In this document: piece after piece, positions 24,432-32,851 of the stretch
Position numbering within the stretch: the first letter of the stretch is position 1
Layout: each line of letters begins with the position of its first letter
Notes under the pieces: generated by a model
Database searches by the model: none
Told to the model about the DNA's origin: nothing
The model's input: the letters and a program-made list of their open reading frames with translations, nothing else
Position numbers and translations under genes: made by a program
Assembly: GCF_004766045.1 (NCBI RefSeq)
Contig: NZ_SPQQ01000002.1
Coordinates: forward strand, 186,001 to 250,000
Reading direction: 5' to 3'
Length of the DNA stretch: 64,000 nucleotides
Origin: Desulfosporosinus fructosivorans
GTDB taxonomy: Bacteria > Bacillota > Desulfitobacteriia > Desulfitobacteriales > Desulfitobacteriaceae

Positions 24432-24468
24432 ATGGTTGTCCCCCTACGCTATTAACGATGCTCTACTT

Positions 24469-24522
24469 ATTATCCAATATCAAGCTGAATTGACTCTGAG
24501 GGAAAGCTGAAAGTTTGCTGAA
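24469..24522 (-). promoter_or_regulatory. TTCAG x4 promoter of the two-component operon
   Basis: Boxes at 24485 (CTGAA), 24496 (CTGAG), 24507 (CTGAA) and 24518 (CTGAA), 11 bp apart. GATAAT in the minus direction (24474-24469) lies 10 bases after the last box. Position upstream of the regulator gene points to autoregulation. Confidence 0.85.
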
Positions 24523-24682
24523 TAGGTCGAGCAACTCCAAATCAAGCATAACATTAAGTATTCCCCCAGTAAATGTTCAAATTCGTTTCAGGCAAAGACA
24601 CTATACTAATATTAACAAAACAACTATAATTGTACAAAACAAGATGAAAAGAAGTTATTACATAGTGAAAAGAGGAGATTTT

Positions 24683-25672
24683 ATGGAATCCATTCTGGTA
24701 TCCGGCGGAGCGGGATATATCGGAAGTCATACTGTCAGAACCTTAGCGGAGCAAGGTTATAGACCCATCGTTCTTGATAGCCTGGTAACAGGGCATCGAC
24801 AGTCTGTTTCTTTGGACGTTCCCTTCTATCATGGAGATATTGCAGATTCTGATCTTGTTCGAAAAATCGTGGAGATTGAGCAGGTCAGTGCCGTCATCCA
24901 TTTTGCTGCTAGAAGTTTAGTTGGAGAATCCGTCGAAAAGCCGGACCTTTATTTTGAAGAAAATACCGCCAAGACGAACCGCTTTGTAAGCGCACTCCTT
25001 CAATCCGGTGTAAAACGGTTAATTTTTTCATCGACAGCAGCCACCTATGGAATTCCAGACGAAGTCCCGATCCCAGAAAGCGCACCCACTAATCCCATTA
25101 ACCCTTATGGATTGTCCAAACTCATGATTGAACAATCTTTTGCCTGGCTAGAGAAGGCCTATGGACTTAAGTGGATCGCACTGCGCTATTTTAATGCTGC
25201 CGGCGCGGCTTTAGACGGATCTCTGGGAGAAGACCATATTCCTGAAACTCATCTAATTCCCCTCGTCCTGAAGACGGCGTTAGGGCAAAGAGAGGCCATT
25301 AGCGTTTTTGGCACAGACTATTCTACCCCAGATGGAACCTGTCTCAGAGATTATATCCACGTCCTCGATTTGGCCAATGCCCATATCTTAGCTTTAGAGG
25401 GCTTGGCAACAGGGGTAGGTAGCGGAGTTTATAATGTAGGGACAGGTTCAGGATATAGTGTCAAGGAAGTCATCGAAACTGCGCGTTTTGTTACTGGTCG
25501 ACCGATTCCAGTGCTCGAGTCCCCTCGTCGCCCTGGAGACCCGGACAAACTGGTAGCCAAAGTTGAGAAAATTCAAACCCTCCTAGGGTGGACACCAGAA
25601 CATAGTTCCATAGAGCAAATCCTTCAGAGTGCTTGGGCTTGGCACCTTAAGCATCCCAATGGATATCTATAA
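24683..25672 (+). CDS. galE: UDP-glucose 4-epimerase
   Basis: A 329-residue short-chain dehydrogenase-type epimerase converting UDP-glucose and UDP-galactose, feeding polysaccharide synthesis. The NAD-binding GGAGYIGSHTVR is at residues 8-19. The catalytic Ser/Thr region is FSSTAATYG, and YGLSK holds the Tyr and Lys. PYGLSKLMIEQ and LRYFNAAGAALDGSLGE are family hallmarks. The frame is open upstream to 24515, but AGAGGAG precedes the ATG at 24683, matching the usual N-terminus. Confidence 0.95.
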   Translation: MESILVSGGAGYIGSHTVRTLAEQGYRPIVLDSLVTGHRQSVSLDVPFYHGDIADSDLVRKIVEIEQVSAVIHFAARSLVGESVEKPDLYFEENTAKTNRFVSALLQSGVKRLIFSSTAATYGIPDEVPIPESAPTNPINPYGLSKLMIEQSFAWLEKAYGLKWIALRYFNAAGAALDGSLGEDHIPETHLIPLVLKTALGQREAISVFGTDYSTPDGTCLRDYIHVLDLANAHILALEGLATGVGSGVYNVGTGSGYSVKEVIETARFVTGRPIPVLESPRRPGDPDKLVAKVEKIQTLLGWTPEHSSIEQILQSAWAWHLKHPNGYL

Positions 25673-25777
25673 GAGGATAATATTAGTGTAGTCATTTCAA
25701 CTGAACAAGTAAAGGATTCTCACGCTCGGAACCATATTGACTACTTAATTTGGATATCAAACTCACCGAAAATCCGA

Positions 25778-25966
25778 CTAGGGTAATCCTGAATCTGAAC
25801 TTGATTGGAGATTGATAAGACGCATTTTCCGGGATACTGAGAACAATTGTTTGATCATATTGTTGTTATTTGAATTTACCATCTTTACTCCAATGTAAAT
25901 AGCGCCTGATGCTAGAAACAGATCATATATACCTAATAACTTCTTCTCAATTTCTTTCATTTTCAT
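25778..25966 (-). CDS. Small hypothetical protein, 62 aa
   Basis: Unrecognised. GGGGGT lies before ATG codons at 25966 and 25960. A single hydrophobic helix is visible (LLGIYDLFLASGAIYIGVKM) flanked by charged ends, so it may be a small membrane protein. It follows the DUF4173 gene, separated by a large hairpin. Moderate doubt because of its length. Confidence 0.45.
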   Translation of the reverse strand: MKMKEIEKKLLGIYDLFLASGAIYIGVKMVNSNNNNMIKQLFSVSRKMRLINLQSSSDSGLP

Positions 25967-26015
25967 TTACCCCCACTATCTAAAGAAGTGTTCGTAGTGC
26001 CTTTTGCGTCTAATG

Positions 26016-26061
26016 GAATATTCAATGCCAACTCTAATAACTTTGTTGGCATTGAATATTC
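26016..26061. repeat. Perfect 17-bp inverted repeat
   Basis: GAATATTCAATGCCAAC (26016-26032) pairs exactly with GTTGGCATTGAATATTC (26045-26061), with a 12-base loop. No T-run follows on either strand. It lies between the DUF4173 gene and the small gene downstream, so it may be an RNA-processing or stability hairpin, or a protein-binding site. Confidence 0.85.
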
Positions 26062-26089
26062 TAAGAAGATATTGTAAATGCCAACTTTA

Positions 26090-27625
26090 TTAAAATGTAT
26101 TTTGAGAAAGCACTTGTTTTGCCTTGTGTCGGGATAAATTAAATGACTGCCAGCTTTGCTCAATAGATAATAGATTTTGTTGTCCCGCCAAATAACTTTT
26201 AAGATCATTAGACACGTTTTCATCCTTAAACACTTTCCCATCCTTAAGCAGATTCACTACCAATGGTATACTGTCGTAGGACAAGTTTCTCAAATAATAC
26301 GGATCGAGCTTACCCGTTTCAACATATCGGGCTATATTGTTTTTTACGATTATTACATCAATGTTTACAAAATTGACGAGCATATAAGCCAGTATTGAAA
26401 CTACAATATACGGTTTAAGTAGAGAGATACCTTCGTTCCAAATCTTATAGAATGCTATCGCTAACAATACACCTAGGAAGATCATAAAACTATGCGTGAG
26501 CACCCTCAAATACGTGTAACCATAGACTGCCTCATACAATGACATTCTGAGAAAAGCCGATATTAGTATTACGACGGTACAGATAATAAGGAGAGAATGC
26601 AAAATCTGAACTGTTCTAGCAACCAAATTACCGTCTTTTCTGGTGAATCTTATACTACTGAGCACCAAGCTGAAATTAATTAACGTAACCATTAATAATT
26701 CAAAAAATCCTCTTCGTGCGTATTCTGCATAAGTAAACTCTGCCGGTAAAGCATTATTGAGTGGACCAAACATATAGCCGAACTGAATAAGTGTAAAAAC
26801 TAGATACACACAATTAATGGCGATCAAAATAGTTATAGAGATTATGGGGTCCCAACTTCGCTTATTAGATTCTAAAGAATTCGGCTGCCCCTGAGCTTGT
26901 ATATGGTCATTAGGATTTGAAAAGCTCCATATATAGCTAAATACAATAACCATAATTAGTAAAGCAATAATTCCCTGTAACGAAAAATCACCAATGTTAA
27001 TCGTTCCAAATGAGCTCGATATCTCATCTATGAAGTGCTTAAAAATCCTGTCCGCTGACGCGAGAAGAGAAATAACAATTATCAAGAGGGGAATAGCAAT
27101 CGTCAAGCCGATAAGAATTTTCTTGAGAACATCATACTTTTCATTACTCTTTCTAATTCGCAGGGAACTTAATACGATTACAAATGGTTTTGAAGTGTAG
27201 CTAAATGCACGATTAAAAATCCCATTGACAATATCCTTAATAATCCTTGGATCATACCATCTGTGTTTGTTTTTCTTAGTTATCAAGATTGTTTGGGCAA
27301 TTATTAAAACTGGAATGATAAAGAAGTTTAGCGATGCAAAAATTTGATTTGAAAAGATAAAATATGTAGCTGATAACGCGATAATAGGTATACTCAAAAA
27401 CCAGCCAAGACTAAATTTAAAGGCTACTTTGTCACGTAAACTCCATAAAAAAACTACATAAAAAGCGACTACAAATAATGTGTATGAAATCCCTAGTGCT
27501 TTTTTATAAAACAGAAAATCAAAAAGCACCCCTAATAGAACTGAACGGACAATGAGGTATATATCTTCCTTTATAACGACAGTTTTACTAGCTTCCTCCC
27601 CTTGAACTATCATTATATCTTCCAT
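26090..27625 (-). CDS. DUF4173 domain membrane protein
   Basis: A 511-residue multispanning protein (about 12 helices) with the DUF4173 family layout: a positively charged linker after the first group of helices, a long central hydrophobic array (SITILIAINCVYLVFTLIQF, FTYAEYARRGFFELLMVTL) and a soluble C-terminal tail. The segment YAEYARRGFFEL is characteristic. Function unknown; the family often neighbours XRE regulators and DUF2975 proteins, as here. Start ATG 27625 follows AAAGGGG. The upstream regulator gene ends within a few bases, so they are co-transcribed. Confidence 0.85.
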   Translation of the reverse strand: MEDIMIVQGEEASKTVVIKEDIYLIVRSVLLGVLFDFLFYKKALGISYTLFVVAFYVVFLWSLRDKVAFKFSLGWFLSIPIIALSATYFIFSNQIFASLNFFIIPVLIIAQTILITKKNKHRWYDPRIIKDIVNGIFNRAFSYTSKPFVIVLSSLRIRKSNEKYDVLKKILIGLTIAIPLLIIVISLLASADRIFKHFIDEISSSFGTINIGDFSLQGIIALLIMVIVFSYIWSFSNPNDHIQAQGQPNSLESNKRSWDPIISITILIAINCVYLVFTLIQFGYMFGPLNNALPAEFTYAEYARRGFFELLMVTLINFSLVLSSIRFTRKDGNLVARTVQILHSLLIICTVVILISAFLRMSLYEAVYGYTYLRVLTHSFMIFLGVLLAIAFYKIWNEGISLLKPYIVVSILAYMLVNFVNIDVIIVKNNIARYVETGKLDPYYLRNLSYDSIPLVVNLLKDGKVFKDENVSNDLKSYLAGQQNLLSIEQSWQSFNLSRHKAKQVLSQNTF

Positions 27626-27642
27626 GGTTATTTCCCCTTTCA

Positions 27643-27861
27643 TTACAAAATATGATCATCCTCTTCAAAAGCTAAAATATCTCCAGGTTGGCAACTCAAG
27701 GCTTTACAGATGGCCTCCAGGGTTGAAAAGCGAATTGCTTTTGCTTTATTGGTCTTTAAAATTGATAAATTTGCTTGAGAGAGATCTATTTTTACTGCTA
27801 GCTCAGATGAGCTTATTTTTCTTTTTGCCATCATGACATCTAAATTTACAATAATCGACAT
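27643..27861 (-). CDS. XRE-family regulator (YozG-like)
   Basis: A 72-residue Cro/CI-type DNA-binding protein that is essentially one helix-turn-helix domain. The sequence SELAVKIDLSQANLSILKTN then KAKAIRFSTLEAICKALSCQ, ending PGDILAFEED, is typical of the YozG subgroup found next to DUF2975 proteins. It probably regulates its own operon. It sits between DUF2975 and DUF4173 genes. Confidence 0.9.
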   Translation of the reverse strand: MSIIVNLDVMMAKRKISSSELAVKIDLSQANLSILKTNKAKAIRFSTLEAICKALSCQPGDILAFEEDDHIL

Positions 27862-27874
27862 ATTTCAGCCTCCA

Positions 27875-28336
27875 TTATATTGTCAAATCATTTTCTTCTT
27901 TTACAATGACGGCCTGTTGGAAGACCTCCGCTAAGATAATAGAGAAAAATCCAGTGATGATAAATACCATGGTTATAATAATGGTCAGAAATGAATTATA
28001 GAAAATTATTTTAATAATATAGCAAGCCACAATCAGCAAACAGGAGACAGCAATTCGATTCAGACTTTTAACATTAGCCCTAATAAAGGGATTTCTCTTA
28101 TTTATGTTCTTAATTAAGTTTCTAATTTCATTGACGACCGCCAAGCCTAAAACACCAGTTATGAATAGGAAACCTAATAAGAAATCATAATTTTCACTTG
28201 TTCTTGTATACAGCAATCCCATATACCATTTCAAAGCAATGGGTAAACTTAACAAAATACCTATTCCTCCCACAAATATGAGGTCCAGAAGATGCTTAAC
28301 TAACCCTGAAAACCCTCTCTGATCTAAAATTATCAT
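27875..28336 (-). CDS. DUF2975 membrane protein
   Basis: A 153-residue protein with four predicted helices. The DUF2975 hallmark is the cytoplasmic-side segment NEIRNLIKNINKRNPFIRAN followed by VKSLNRIA. The ATG at 28336 with AGGGGG upstream is preferred over an ATG at 28360. The DUF2975 plus small XRE pair is a common Firmicute module of unknown role. The promoter region upstream (28380-28500) holds short AT-rich repeats (TTTATCAATATAT) and a tandem CCAATTAAGG. Confidence 0.85.
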   Translation of the reverse strand: MIILDQRGFSGLVKHLLDLIFVGGIGILLSLPIALKWYMGLLYTRTSENYDFLLGFLFITGVLGLAVVNEIRNLIKNINKRNPFIRANVKSLNRIAVSCLLIVACYIIKIIFYNSFLTIIITMVFIITGFFSIILAEVFQQAVIVKEENDLTI

Positions 28337-28508
28337 GTTGCCAAATCCCCCTATAAACATATTTCGTTATAAGTATATACAATACTTTTCTATTAATCAA
28401 TATATTTTTATCGTTTATCAATATATTATTATTGTTTATCAAGTGGTGCAATTAAGGCCAATTAAGGCCAAACTCAATTAAGGAAACTCAATTTTAGACC
28501 TGTGCCAT

Positions 28509-28557
28509 AAAAAAATGTCTAATTGTAGAGACAGACCCGTCAACTACAATCAGACAT
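28509..28557 (-). terminator. Terminator
   Basis: ATGTCTAATTGTAG (28515-28528) pairs with CTACAATCAGACAT (28544-28557), and the minus direction continues into seven T residues. It ends the truncated anti-sigma transcript. Confidence 0.8.
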
Positions 28558-28596
28558 CAAAAAAGCATATAGTTTGTGTGGTATATTTATTCATAC

Positions 28597-29240
28597 TTAA
28601 TATTTATCAACTACCACTCCAAAGGAAGCACCTTTAATATGAGGATTTCCAATAAGTGACTTAAGTTCATCCTTCGTGCCATAAACGATTGCTCCTAAAA
28701 TAGGAACATTGGAGGAATCCGTGTAGCCTTTAGAGACAAGTTCTTTATAGACTTCGTTATATTTTTTATCTTTACTAGTATTTAGTAACCAAAGGAGACT
28801 AGCGTAGTCTCTAAGCTCATTATCATAGAATTCCCTCATACGTACTCCTAACACTTCATTTTCGTTGATATAGGTAGACTTAGCGTCGTGTTCTTGAGCG
28901 TCAGTTTTATGTTGGTCTAAATCGCTTGATCTAAAAGCGTCAACCCAATACCATGATTTCTTAACATTCGGTAGTATCGTGCTGATATCTGCCGCCTTAT
29001 ATGGTTTATCAAAGGATATGCCTAACTCTATAAGTTTATCGCCCGAGATCTTTTCCAACTCGTTTAGGTCGTTTTTGTATTCCTTGTAGGATATTTCCGG
29101 GTGAAAAAAGATCATCTTCCTGTAACCATTTTCCCAATAGTCAGTGGGCCATTCTCCCGCTTCCTGTCCTGAGCCTCCTACGCCTCTTGATAACTGGAGG
29201 GGATTATCATTATTTGCGTGTCTGTTAAATCTGAAATTCT
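28597..29240 (-). pseudogene. Truncated anti-sigma factor (sigma regulator C-terminal domain)
   Basis: From ATG 29115 the frame encodes 172 residues of a sigma-factor-regulator C-terminal (Sigma_reg_C-like) extracytoplasmic domain, ending NPHIKGASFGVVVDKY. Family-like sequence continues upstream of that ATG without a start codon (GEWPTDYWENGYRK precedes MIFFHPEI), up to an in-frame stop near 29260. The N-terminal cytosolic sigma-binding part and the membrane helix are missing, and no sigma factor gene is adjacent. I read it as the 3' remnant of an anti-sigma gene cut off next to the PhnB-like gene. Confidence 0.65.
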
Positions 29241-29250
29241 TATGGAAGAA

Positions 29251-29679
29251 TTACCTTCCCATTTTTCCGTCGTCATGGCTAAATTGCCACGGTATTCCGA
29301 ATTTATCAGTTAGACTGCCGTAGCATTTGCTCCAGAATGTTTCTTGAAGATCCATGCCTACAGTGCCGCCTTCTTTCAGTTTACTAAATAAGGATTTGAT
29401 CTCATCCACGTCCTTACTGATTAAGGTAAGACTTATGTTGTTTCCTGCAACAAAAGGCATGCCAGGGAAAACGTCAGAAAACATAACAGTACTTCCAGTA
29501 ATCTTAAGTTGAGTATGCATTATTAAGGCTTTTGCCTCCTCTGGAAGAGGAAACTTTGGATCAGGTGGAGTATCTCCAAAGGTCATTATTTGTGGTTTTT
29601 CTGTTCCGAAAACCTGTACATAAAACTCTACTGCTTCGCGACAGTTGCCATTAAAATTGATATATGTTTCAATCGCCAT
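29251..29679 (-). CDS. PhnB-like VOC family protein
   Basis: A 142-residue protein of the PhnB-like (3-demethylubiquinone methyltransferase-like) VOC subgroup. It begins AIETYINFNGNCREAVEFYV and has FGDTPPDPKFPLPEEAKALI, SDVFPGMPF and the C-terminal WSKCYGSLTDKFGIPWQFS. These proteins fold like glyoxalases, and most have no assigned reaction. Monocistronic. Confidence 0.9.
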   Translation of the reverse strand: MAIETYINFNGNCREAVEFYVQVFGTEKPQIMTFGDTPPDPKFPLPEEAKALIMHTQLKITGSTVMFSDVFPGMPFVAGNNISLTLISKDVDEIKSLFSKLKEGGTVGMDLQETFWSKCYGSLTDKFGIPWQFSHDDGKMGR

Positions 29680-29896
29680 TGCTTCAACTCCTTAAGCTTA
29701 TTTTTGCTAAGCCTTCAAATAATAGAAAAGCTTGTATTTACTAGTCTATCACATTTAGTCTTAAAGATACGAGTCAACTATAAAGGTCTTTTATCTTACA
29801 AAGCAGAGGTGCAATTATTGAGTGAACACTTCATAGAAGCCACCTATCGAACCGACGTTCTAAGGTGCTTATTTTTTTGCAAATTTTTAATTTCTG

Positions 29897-29945
29897 AATA
29901 AAATAAAAAAACCCATTTTTAACTATGTGTTAAAAACAGGTTTTG
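29897..29945 (-). terminator. Terminator after tRNA-Leu
   Basis: CCCATTTTTAAC pairs with GTTAAAAACAGG. In the minus direction the stem is followed by TTTTTTTATTTT. Confidence 0.8.
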
Positions 29946-29953
29946 CATACAAT

Positions 29954-30039
29954 TGGTGGGCGAGGGGGGACTTGAACCCCCACATACTCACATATATCGG
30001 ATTTTGAGACCGACGCGTCTGCCATTCCGCCACTCGCCC
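29954..30039 (-). tRNA. tRNA-Leu (anticodon CAA)
   Basis: The minus strand reads GGGCGAG at the 5' end, pairing with CTCGCCC before ACCA at the 3' end. The D-arm region is GGCGGAATGGCAGACGC. The anticodon loop CTCAAAA gives CAA. A long variable arm (ATATGTGAGTATGT) and a GGTTCAAGTCC T-arm follow. The length of 86 with encoded CCA and the long variable arm fit leucine. It decodes UUG. Confidence 0.95.
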
Positions 30040-30095
30040 AATTGTTCGCCCATTGGTTTAAGACGACTTAGCTATAATACCATTAATTCAAAGAT

Positions 30096-31082
30096 TTAGT
30101 CAAGACCTTTTGCTAAATTTAATGTATTTTTTTCTTGAAAGGCCCCAATTGCCCGTAATTTTTGATATCGTTTTTCCTCCAGAGCTTCAGGAGTCTCAGT
30201 CCGCAAGCGCACGAGGTATCTGGAAATAACCTGAGATAATTCTTCTGCCGTTTGCTGGAGGTTGTTATGGGCGCCACCTTGAGGTTCTCGCACTATCTCA
30301 TCCGCAACCCCAAGTCGTAAAAGATCCTGCGCCGTAAACTTTAAAGCAGCCGCTGCTTCTTTGGCCTTGGTCGTGTCCTTCCAAAGAATTGAGGCACAAC
30401 TTTCTGGGGCAATGACCGAGTAAAAGGAATTCTCAAGCATCAAGACCACATTGCCCACCCCAAGGGCGAGTGCGCCGCCGCTTCCACCTTCTCCAATCAC
30501 CGTGCAGATCACTGGTACGTGATAACCGGCCATCGCTAAGAGGCATCTGGCAATGGCCTCACCCTGTCCTCGCTCCTCCGCCCCTAAGTCACAGGCAGCT
30601 CCAGGTGTATCAATAAAGGTTAATATCGGGCGTCCAAATTTTTCAGCTTGATCCATTAAGCGCACCGCTTTGCGGTATCCTTCCGGATGTGGCATACCAA
30701 AATTACGTTTAATATTCTCCTTCGTGTCTTTCCCCTTAACCTGAGCAATTACCGTCACGGCCGTTCCATGAAAAAGTGCAATTCCACCCGCAATCGAGCG
30801 ATCATCCGCAAAAAGCCTATCCCCTTTGAGTTCTATAAACTCTTCAAACAGTAGTGGCGCATAGTCATAAAAATTAGGTCGCTCTGAATGTCTAGCAATT
30901 TGAACCTTTTGCCAAGGTTCAAGGCTTCCGTAAATCTCCATCTTTAAAAGAGCCACTTTATTTTCCAGGGTGGCCACTTCCCGTGAAAGATCAATACCTT
31001 TCTCAGCAGAGAATTTCTGGAGTTCCGAAATCTTTTGGACAAGTTCTACAATCGGTTTTTCAAAATCAAACAGTTGCGCCAT
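30096..31082 (-). CDS. accA: Acetyl-CoA carboxylase carboxyltransferase alpha subunit
   Basis: A 328-residue AccA, which with AccD moves the carboxyl group from biotin to acetyl-CoA, the first step of fatty acid synthesis. It begins MAQLFDFEKPIVELVQKI. Family blocks include WQKVQIARHSERPNFYDYAP, GDRLFADDRSIAGGIA, FIDTPGAACDLGAEERGQGE and GEGGSGGALALGVGN (oxyanion-hole glycine stretch). The ATG at 31082, one base after the accD stop and behind GGAAGGAG, is chosen over an ATG 60 bases upstream inside accD. Confidence 0.97.
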   Translation of the reverse strand: MAQLFDFEKPIVELVQKISELQKFSAEKGIDLSREVATLENKVALLKMEIYGSLEPWQKVQIARHSERPNFYDYAPLLFEEFIELKGDRLFADDRSIAGGIALFHGTAVTVIAQVKGKDTKENIKRNFGMPHPEGYRKAVRLMDQAEKFGRPILTFIDTPGAACDLGAEERGQGEAIARCLLAMAGYHVPVICTVIGEGGSGGALALGVGNVVLMLENSFYSVIAPESCASILWKDTTKAKEAAAALKFTAQDLLRLGVADEIVREPQGGAHNNLQQTAEELSQVISRYLVRLRTETPEALEEKRYQKLRAIGAFQEKNTLNLAKGLD

Positions 31083-31083
31083 A

Positions 31084-31983
31084 CTATGCTCCTTCCTGAT
31101 GGTATAGCAACAATCTTGCCAAAGTTGAACGCATCTGGCCACGTTTCACAATCAGATCAATCAAGCCATGCTCTTGGTTAAACTCCGCCGTTTGTGCTCC
31201 AGCGGGTAGTTCTTGCCTCATTGTCTGCTTGATGACCCGCGGCCCTGTAAATCCAATTAGCGCATTGGGTTCAGCAATTAAAATGTCCCCAAGTGATGCA
31301 TAGCTAGCTGTGACCCCGCCAAACGTAGGATCCGTGAGCACTGAAATATACAGTAGATGTTGTTCAGCCAACCTACCCAGAGCAGCGCTGGTCTTGGCCA
31401 TCTGGTAAAGAGAAAGAATTCCTTCTTGCATCCGAGCGCCCCCAGAAGCAGAAAATATGACCACTGGTAAACGCAAATCAAGCGCACGTTCGATAGCCCG
31501 CACAATCTTTTCTCCCACGACTGAGCCCATGCTGCCCATCATAAAATTTGTTTCATTGAAAGCTAGTACTACAGGGACTCCCTCGATCAAAGCACGCCCC
31601 GTGAGCACACCTTCCATCATACCTGACTTTTCTCGGGCCTCCATGAGCTTTTCTTCATAGCCAGGAAACTCCATTGGATCAAGAGAAAGCATCTCAGAAT
31701 CCCACTCTTCAAAACTGTTTTCATCCACCAAAAATCCAAGGCGTGCCTTCGCGGAAATTCGAAAATGATACTCACACGTGGTACAAACACGTGCGTTTTC
31801 CTCAAGATTTTTGGTGAAGAGAACTTCTCCACACTTTGGACACTTTACCCAAAGACCATCAGGAAGTTCTTTTTTGCTTATAGTCATAGGTTCTTGTTCA
31901 GAAACATCAGAAGGACTGCGTTTCTGTTGTGGAGCAGATTGAATGGTGACGTACTTAGTTTTTCTGAATATATCTTTAAACAT
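31084..31983 (-). CDS. accD: Acetyl-CoA carboxylase carboxyltransferase beta subunit
   Basis: A 299-residue AccD with the N-terminal zinc ribbon [11 protein letters not shown] and VCTTCEYHF (four Cys, about residues 46-70). The carboxyltransferase fold includes [38 protein letters not shown] and [13 protein letters not shown]. It lies between the DUF2007-like gene and accA, with the accD stop one base before the accA ATG, so subunits are translationally linked. Biotin carboxylase and BCCP are not in this window. Confidence 0.97.
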   Translation of the reverse strand: MFKDIFRKTKYVTIQSAPQQKRSPSDVSEQEPMTISKKELPDGLWVKCPKCGEVLFTKNLEENARVCTTCEYHFRISAKARLGFLVDENSFEEWDSEMLSLDPMEFPGYEEKLMEAREKSGMMEGVLTGRALIEGVPVVLAFNETNFMMGSMGSVVGEKIVRAIERALDLRLPVVIFSASGGARMQEGILSLYQMAKTSAALGRLAEQHLLYISVLTDPTFGGVTASYASLGDILIAEPNALIGFTGPRVIKQTMRQELPAGAQTAEFNQEHGLIDLIVKRGQMRSTLARLLLYHQEGA

Positions 31984-31985
31984 AA

Positions 31986-32186
31986 TTAGCTCCCTATGGC
32001 GCCAGTAATGATTTCATGCGCTTCTTCGGCTTCCGATTCCGGAACGAGAATTTCTACTGAAGCATGGTCGCCGAGATGCGCCGAACCAATCGGCCGAAGT
32101 TGAACCAACATTCCTTCATTGGTGAGGAACGCTTTATATTTTTCCGCTATCAACTTATTGGGTGCAATATAAATGACTGTCCACAT
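31986..32186 (-). CDS. DUF2007-like small protein
   Basis: A 66-residue protein, [20 protein letters not shown] onward, with the two-stranded, signal-transducer-like pattern of DUF2007 proteins ([20 protein letters not shown] then [13 protein letters not shown]). Its end touches the accD ribosome binding site, so it is the first gene of the accDA transcript. Role unknown. AAGGGGGC precedes the ATG. Confidence 0.75.
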   Translation of the reverse strand: MWTVIYIAPNKLIAEKYKAFLTNEGMLVQLRPIGSAHLGDHASVEILVPESEAEEAHEIITGAIGS

Positions 32187-32265
32187 TCTGAAAAAGCCCC
32201 CTTATTAAATCCGTATTATGATACCATAGCCCTTCTGATTGTGCAACAAAGGTGATCTTCCAAGT

Positions 32266-32772
32266 CTAATCCACACCATTTGAATCTGTACGCAGGCTAG
32301 CATATTTAGACATTAATGCCTTTTCGACATGCGGTGGTACAAAAGCTGAGACCTCGGCATGTAAACTAGCAGCCCACTTGATCGCACTAGAACTGATAAA
32401 AGAGAATTCGGCCTGAGTCATCAGGAAAATTGTTTCAATATCAGCAGCAATTTTTTTGTTCATTAAGGCGAGTTGAAATTCATATTCAAAATCAGATAAG
32501 GCTCGTAGTCCTCTAAGAATGGCGACTGCACCACATTGTCGTGCAAATTCAACGGTCAACCCTTCAAAAACACGGACTTTAACATTTGGCATGTCTTTCG
32601 TCGCTTCCAAGAGTAATTCCATTCTCTCACCAAGCGTAAACAAGGGTGTCTTCTTACTATCTGCAGCGATGGCAATCGTCACCTCGTCAAATAGTTCCTT
32701 GGCCCGGATTAATACATCGAGATGCCCATTGGTTACTGGGTCGAATGTTCCTGGATAAATCGCAGTACGCAC
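32266..32772 (-). CDS. coaD: Phosphopantetheine adenylyltransferase
   Basis: A 168-residue PPAT that makes dephospho-CoA from phosphopantetheine and ATP. The nucleotidyltransferase motif is YPGTFDPVTNGHLDV. Also visible are GLTVEFARQCGAVAILRGLR and the SFISSSAIKW (ISSS-like) ATP motif near 128-137. The GTG at 32772 follows AAAAGGAG and gives the usual N-terminus, rather than the upstream ATG at 32832. It lies 80 bases after dnaE on the same strand. Confidence 0.95.
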   Translation of the reverse strand: MRTAIYPGTFDPVTNGHLDVLIRAKELFDEVTIAIAADSKKTPLFTLGERMELLLEATKDMPNVKVRVFEGLTVEFARQCGAVAILRGLRALSDFEYEFQLALMNKKIAADIETIFLMTQAEFSFISSSAIKWAASLHAEVSAFVPPHVEKALMSKYASLRTDSNGVD

Positions 32773-32851
32773 AGTGTATCTCCTTTTTATTCGATTCAAG
32801 GATATTTTCATGAATTTCGCCTTCAATGTCAAGAATCCTGCAACTCAGTCA

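Noticed and set aside
25963..26241. 92-residue minus-strand frame
   Set aside because: It overlaps the end of the DUF4173 gene in another frame and crosses the 17-bp hairpin; no ribosome binding site.
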